The position numbers and the translations under genes were made by a program. From Saccharomonospora sp. NB11 (GTDB taxonomy: Bacteria > Actinomycetota > Actinomycetes > Mycobacteriales > Pseudonocardiaceae), in contig NZ_JACBJG010000004.1 of NCBI RefSeq assembly GCF_015910535.1, positions 1-64,000 of the forward strand: 64,000 bases of DNA, given 5' to 3'. This document shows positions 62,861 to 64,000 of the stretch, in pieces (the first letter of the stretch is position 1; every line of letters begins with the position of its first letter). The notes below the pieces were generated by a model. That model was not told where the DNA came from. It did no database searches and saw nothing but the letters and a program-made list of their open reading frames with translations.

Positions 62861-63721
62861 TCAGGCGGGGATGACGACCGCCTGACCGCTCACCCGAACT
62901 CTCGCGTCGTCCGGGGTCACGGTGACGTGCAGCTCGCTCGGCCGTCCCATGTCCTCGCCCTGCCGGACGAGGAAGGACGTCGGCTCCGGGACGAGACCGA
63001 GTGCCCGCAGGTAACCACCGAACGCCGCCGCGGCCGCACCGGTCGCGGCGTCCTCGACCACACCACCGACGGGGAATGGGTTCCTTGCGTGGTACGTGCC
63101 GTCCACTCCGGTGCAGAAGAGGTGCACGGTCGTCCAGTCCTGCTCCCGCATGAGGTCGGCGAGAGCGTCGACGTCGTAGTGCAGCTCGGCGAGCCGGGAC
63201 CGGGTGCGGACGCCCAGGACGAGGTGGTGGTTGCCGCCGAAAGCGACGTGCGGTGGGAAGCGCGGGTCGAGATCGGCGCGCTCCCACCGCAGCGCCGCCA
63301 GCGCCGCGTCGACCACCGTGTCACCGGCGGAGACGGACGAGGTCTCCACACTGGTCAGCGTCGCCCGGGGCGCCGTGTCGTCGCTCGTCACCTCGACGGG
63401 GACCTCACCGGCGCGCGTGGCGAACACCAGGCGTCCCGGACCGAGTCGACGTCCCAGCTCGACAGCCGTGGCGACGGTGGCGTGGCCGCAGAAGGCGACC
63501 TCGGCGAGGGGACTGAAGTAGCGCAGCTCGAACCTGCGCCGCCGTTCGTCCCCGCCCGTGACGAACGCGGTCTCCGAGTAGCCGACCTCGGCGGCGATCT
63601 CCCGCATCCGCGCGTCGTCGAGCCCGGCCGCGTCGACGACGACGCCCGCCGGGTTGCCTCCCGCCGGATCGGTGGTGAACGCCGCGTATCGCAGCACCGT
63701 CGGAGACACGCCGGACCTCAC
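62861..63721 (-). CDS. PhzF-family isomerase/epimerase-like protein
   Basis: 286 residues. RYAAFTTDPAGGNPAGVVVDA starts the fold, with the catalytic Glu in GYSETAFV, then LRYFSPLAEVAFCGHATVAT and GVVEDAATGAAAAAFGGYL in the second half. PhzF folds are found in phenazine synthesis but more often, as here without phenazine genes, in proteins of unknown substrate. The GTG overlaps the stop of the methyltransferase by 4 bases (GTGA), so the two are coupled. Confidence 0.9.
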   Translation of the reverse strand: MRSGVSPTVLRYAAFTTDPAGGNPAGVVVDAAGLDDARMREIAAEVGYSETAFVTGGDERRRRFELRYFSPLAEVAFCGHATVATAVELGRRLGPGRLVFATRAGEVPVEVTSDDTAPRATLTSVETSSVSAGDTVVDAALAALRWERADLDPRFPPHVAFGGNHHLVLGVRTRSRLAELHYDVDALADLMREQDWTTVHLFCTGVDGTYHARNPFPVGGVVEDAATGAAAAAFGGYLRALGLVPEPTSFLVRQGEDMGRPSELHVTVTPDDARVRVSGQAVVIPA

Positions 63722-64000
63722 CTCTTCCAGGCCACGCCCGCCAGACCGCGCGACCGGGCGGGGTCGTCGTTGTAGGGGTCCTCGCCGGAGGGACGCCACT
63801 GCGGCAACCACACCAGGCCCGGCTCGACCATTTCGAGGCCGTCGAAGAACGAGGCGATCTCCTCGCGCGGACGCGGCATCGCCGGGCTGTTGGTCTTCTT
63901 CGCGTAGGACTCGGTCAGCTTCTTCGACAGCGCGAGGGTCTCGGTGTCGGAGGGGTCGACGTGGATGTGCGACAACGCCAGCAGGCTCCCCTTCGGCAGC
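63718..64000 (-). CDS. SAM-dependent methyltransferase, C-terminal part (5' end beyond window)
   Basis: Only the last 93 residues are inside the window. LPKGSLLALSHIHVDPSD, then PRPREEIASFFDGLEMVEPGLVWLPQWRPSG is the end of the Methyltransf_19 (PF04672) family of actinobacterial SAM-dependent methyltransferases. The SAM-binding half is outside. It is the upstream partner of the PhzF gene. Confidence 0.8.
   Translation of the reverse strand, partial: LPKGSLLALSHIHVDPSDTETLALSKKLTESYAKKTNSPAMPRPREEIASFFDGLEMVEPGLVWLPQWRPSGEDPYNDDPARSRGLAGVAWKR

Noticed and set aside
62861..63721. Phenazine biosynthesis because of PhzF
   Set aside because: No other phz genes are present, and PhzF-fold proteins are widespread with other roles.

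Overview
The window is about 70% GC by eye, densely coded, and carries families typical of mycothiol- and F420-using actinomycetes: DUF3090, the SCO1664 family, DUF3097, DUF5703, MSMEG_4193-type phosphatase, F420-dependent PPOX and LLM enzymes, an MptB-type mannosyltransferase and a SARP regulator. A member of the Pseudonocardiales is the most likely source; the genus is not resolved. I saw no rRNA, tRNA, CRISPR array or insertion sequence.

Region 1-12.8 kb. A SARP/AfsR regulator, cut by the window edge and apparently missing its Walker A loop, diverges from an imine-reductase-like gene. Next come a TetR regulator divergent from a short-chain dehydrogenase, a glycerophosphodiesterase, a frameshifted PrmC-like methyltransferase, a GYD protein, an fmdB-fmdA formamidase pair, a secreted lactococcin-972-like protein, a tyrosine recombinase and a MerR/MFS efflux pair.

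At 12875-12902 lies a very good candidate for the chromosomal dif site (XerC/XerD recombination site), placing the window at the replication terminus. Within about 1 kb of it the plus strand changes from strongly C-rich to mildly G-rich whatever the gene direction, and it changes back near 25-27 kb.

Region 13-25 kb. Housekeeping and conserved actinobacterial genes: a second glycerophosphodiesterase, a YCII protein, an SGNH hydrolase, an NfeD/SPFH pair, DUF3097, SCO1664-DUF3090, an S9 peptidase, an LD-carboxypeptidase, an F420 enzyme and MptB.

Region 25-42 kb. A Dpp-like peptide importer (binding protein, two permeases, fused double ATPase) diverges from an M55 D-aminopeptidase and an M20 peptidase. 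Malate dehydrogenase and a TIGR02206 membrane protein follow, then a minus-strand operon LLM-uppP-phosphatase-M3 peptidase and a coupled plus-strand set aldo/keto reductase-lipoprotein-DUF5703. After them stands a gene of unknown function behind a perfect SOS (LexA) box.

Region 42-64 kb. A berberine-bridge-like oxidoreductase diverges from a WYL regulator; then YciO, a three-subunit molybdenum hydroxylase (coxL-coxS-coxM), a phytoene-dehydrogenase-like enzyme with an SRPBCC protein, an NDH-2-like flavoprotein, a bile-acid symporter-like carrier, a DUF2231/debranching enzyme/GT4 group, a secreted DUF6351 protein, an ATP-dependent DNA ligase, a GNAT acetyltransferase, PhzF and the end of a methyltransferase.

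At least thirteen genes have a TAnnnT hexamer 6-8 bases before the start codon and no Shine-Dalgarno, so leaderless transcription looks common here.
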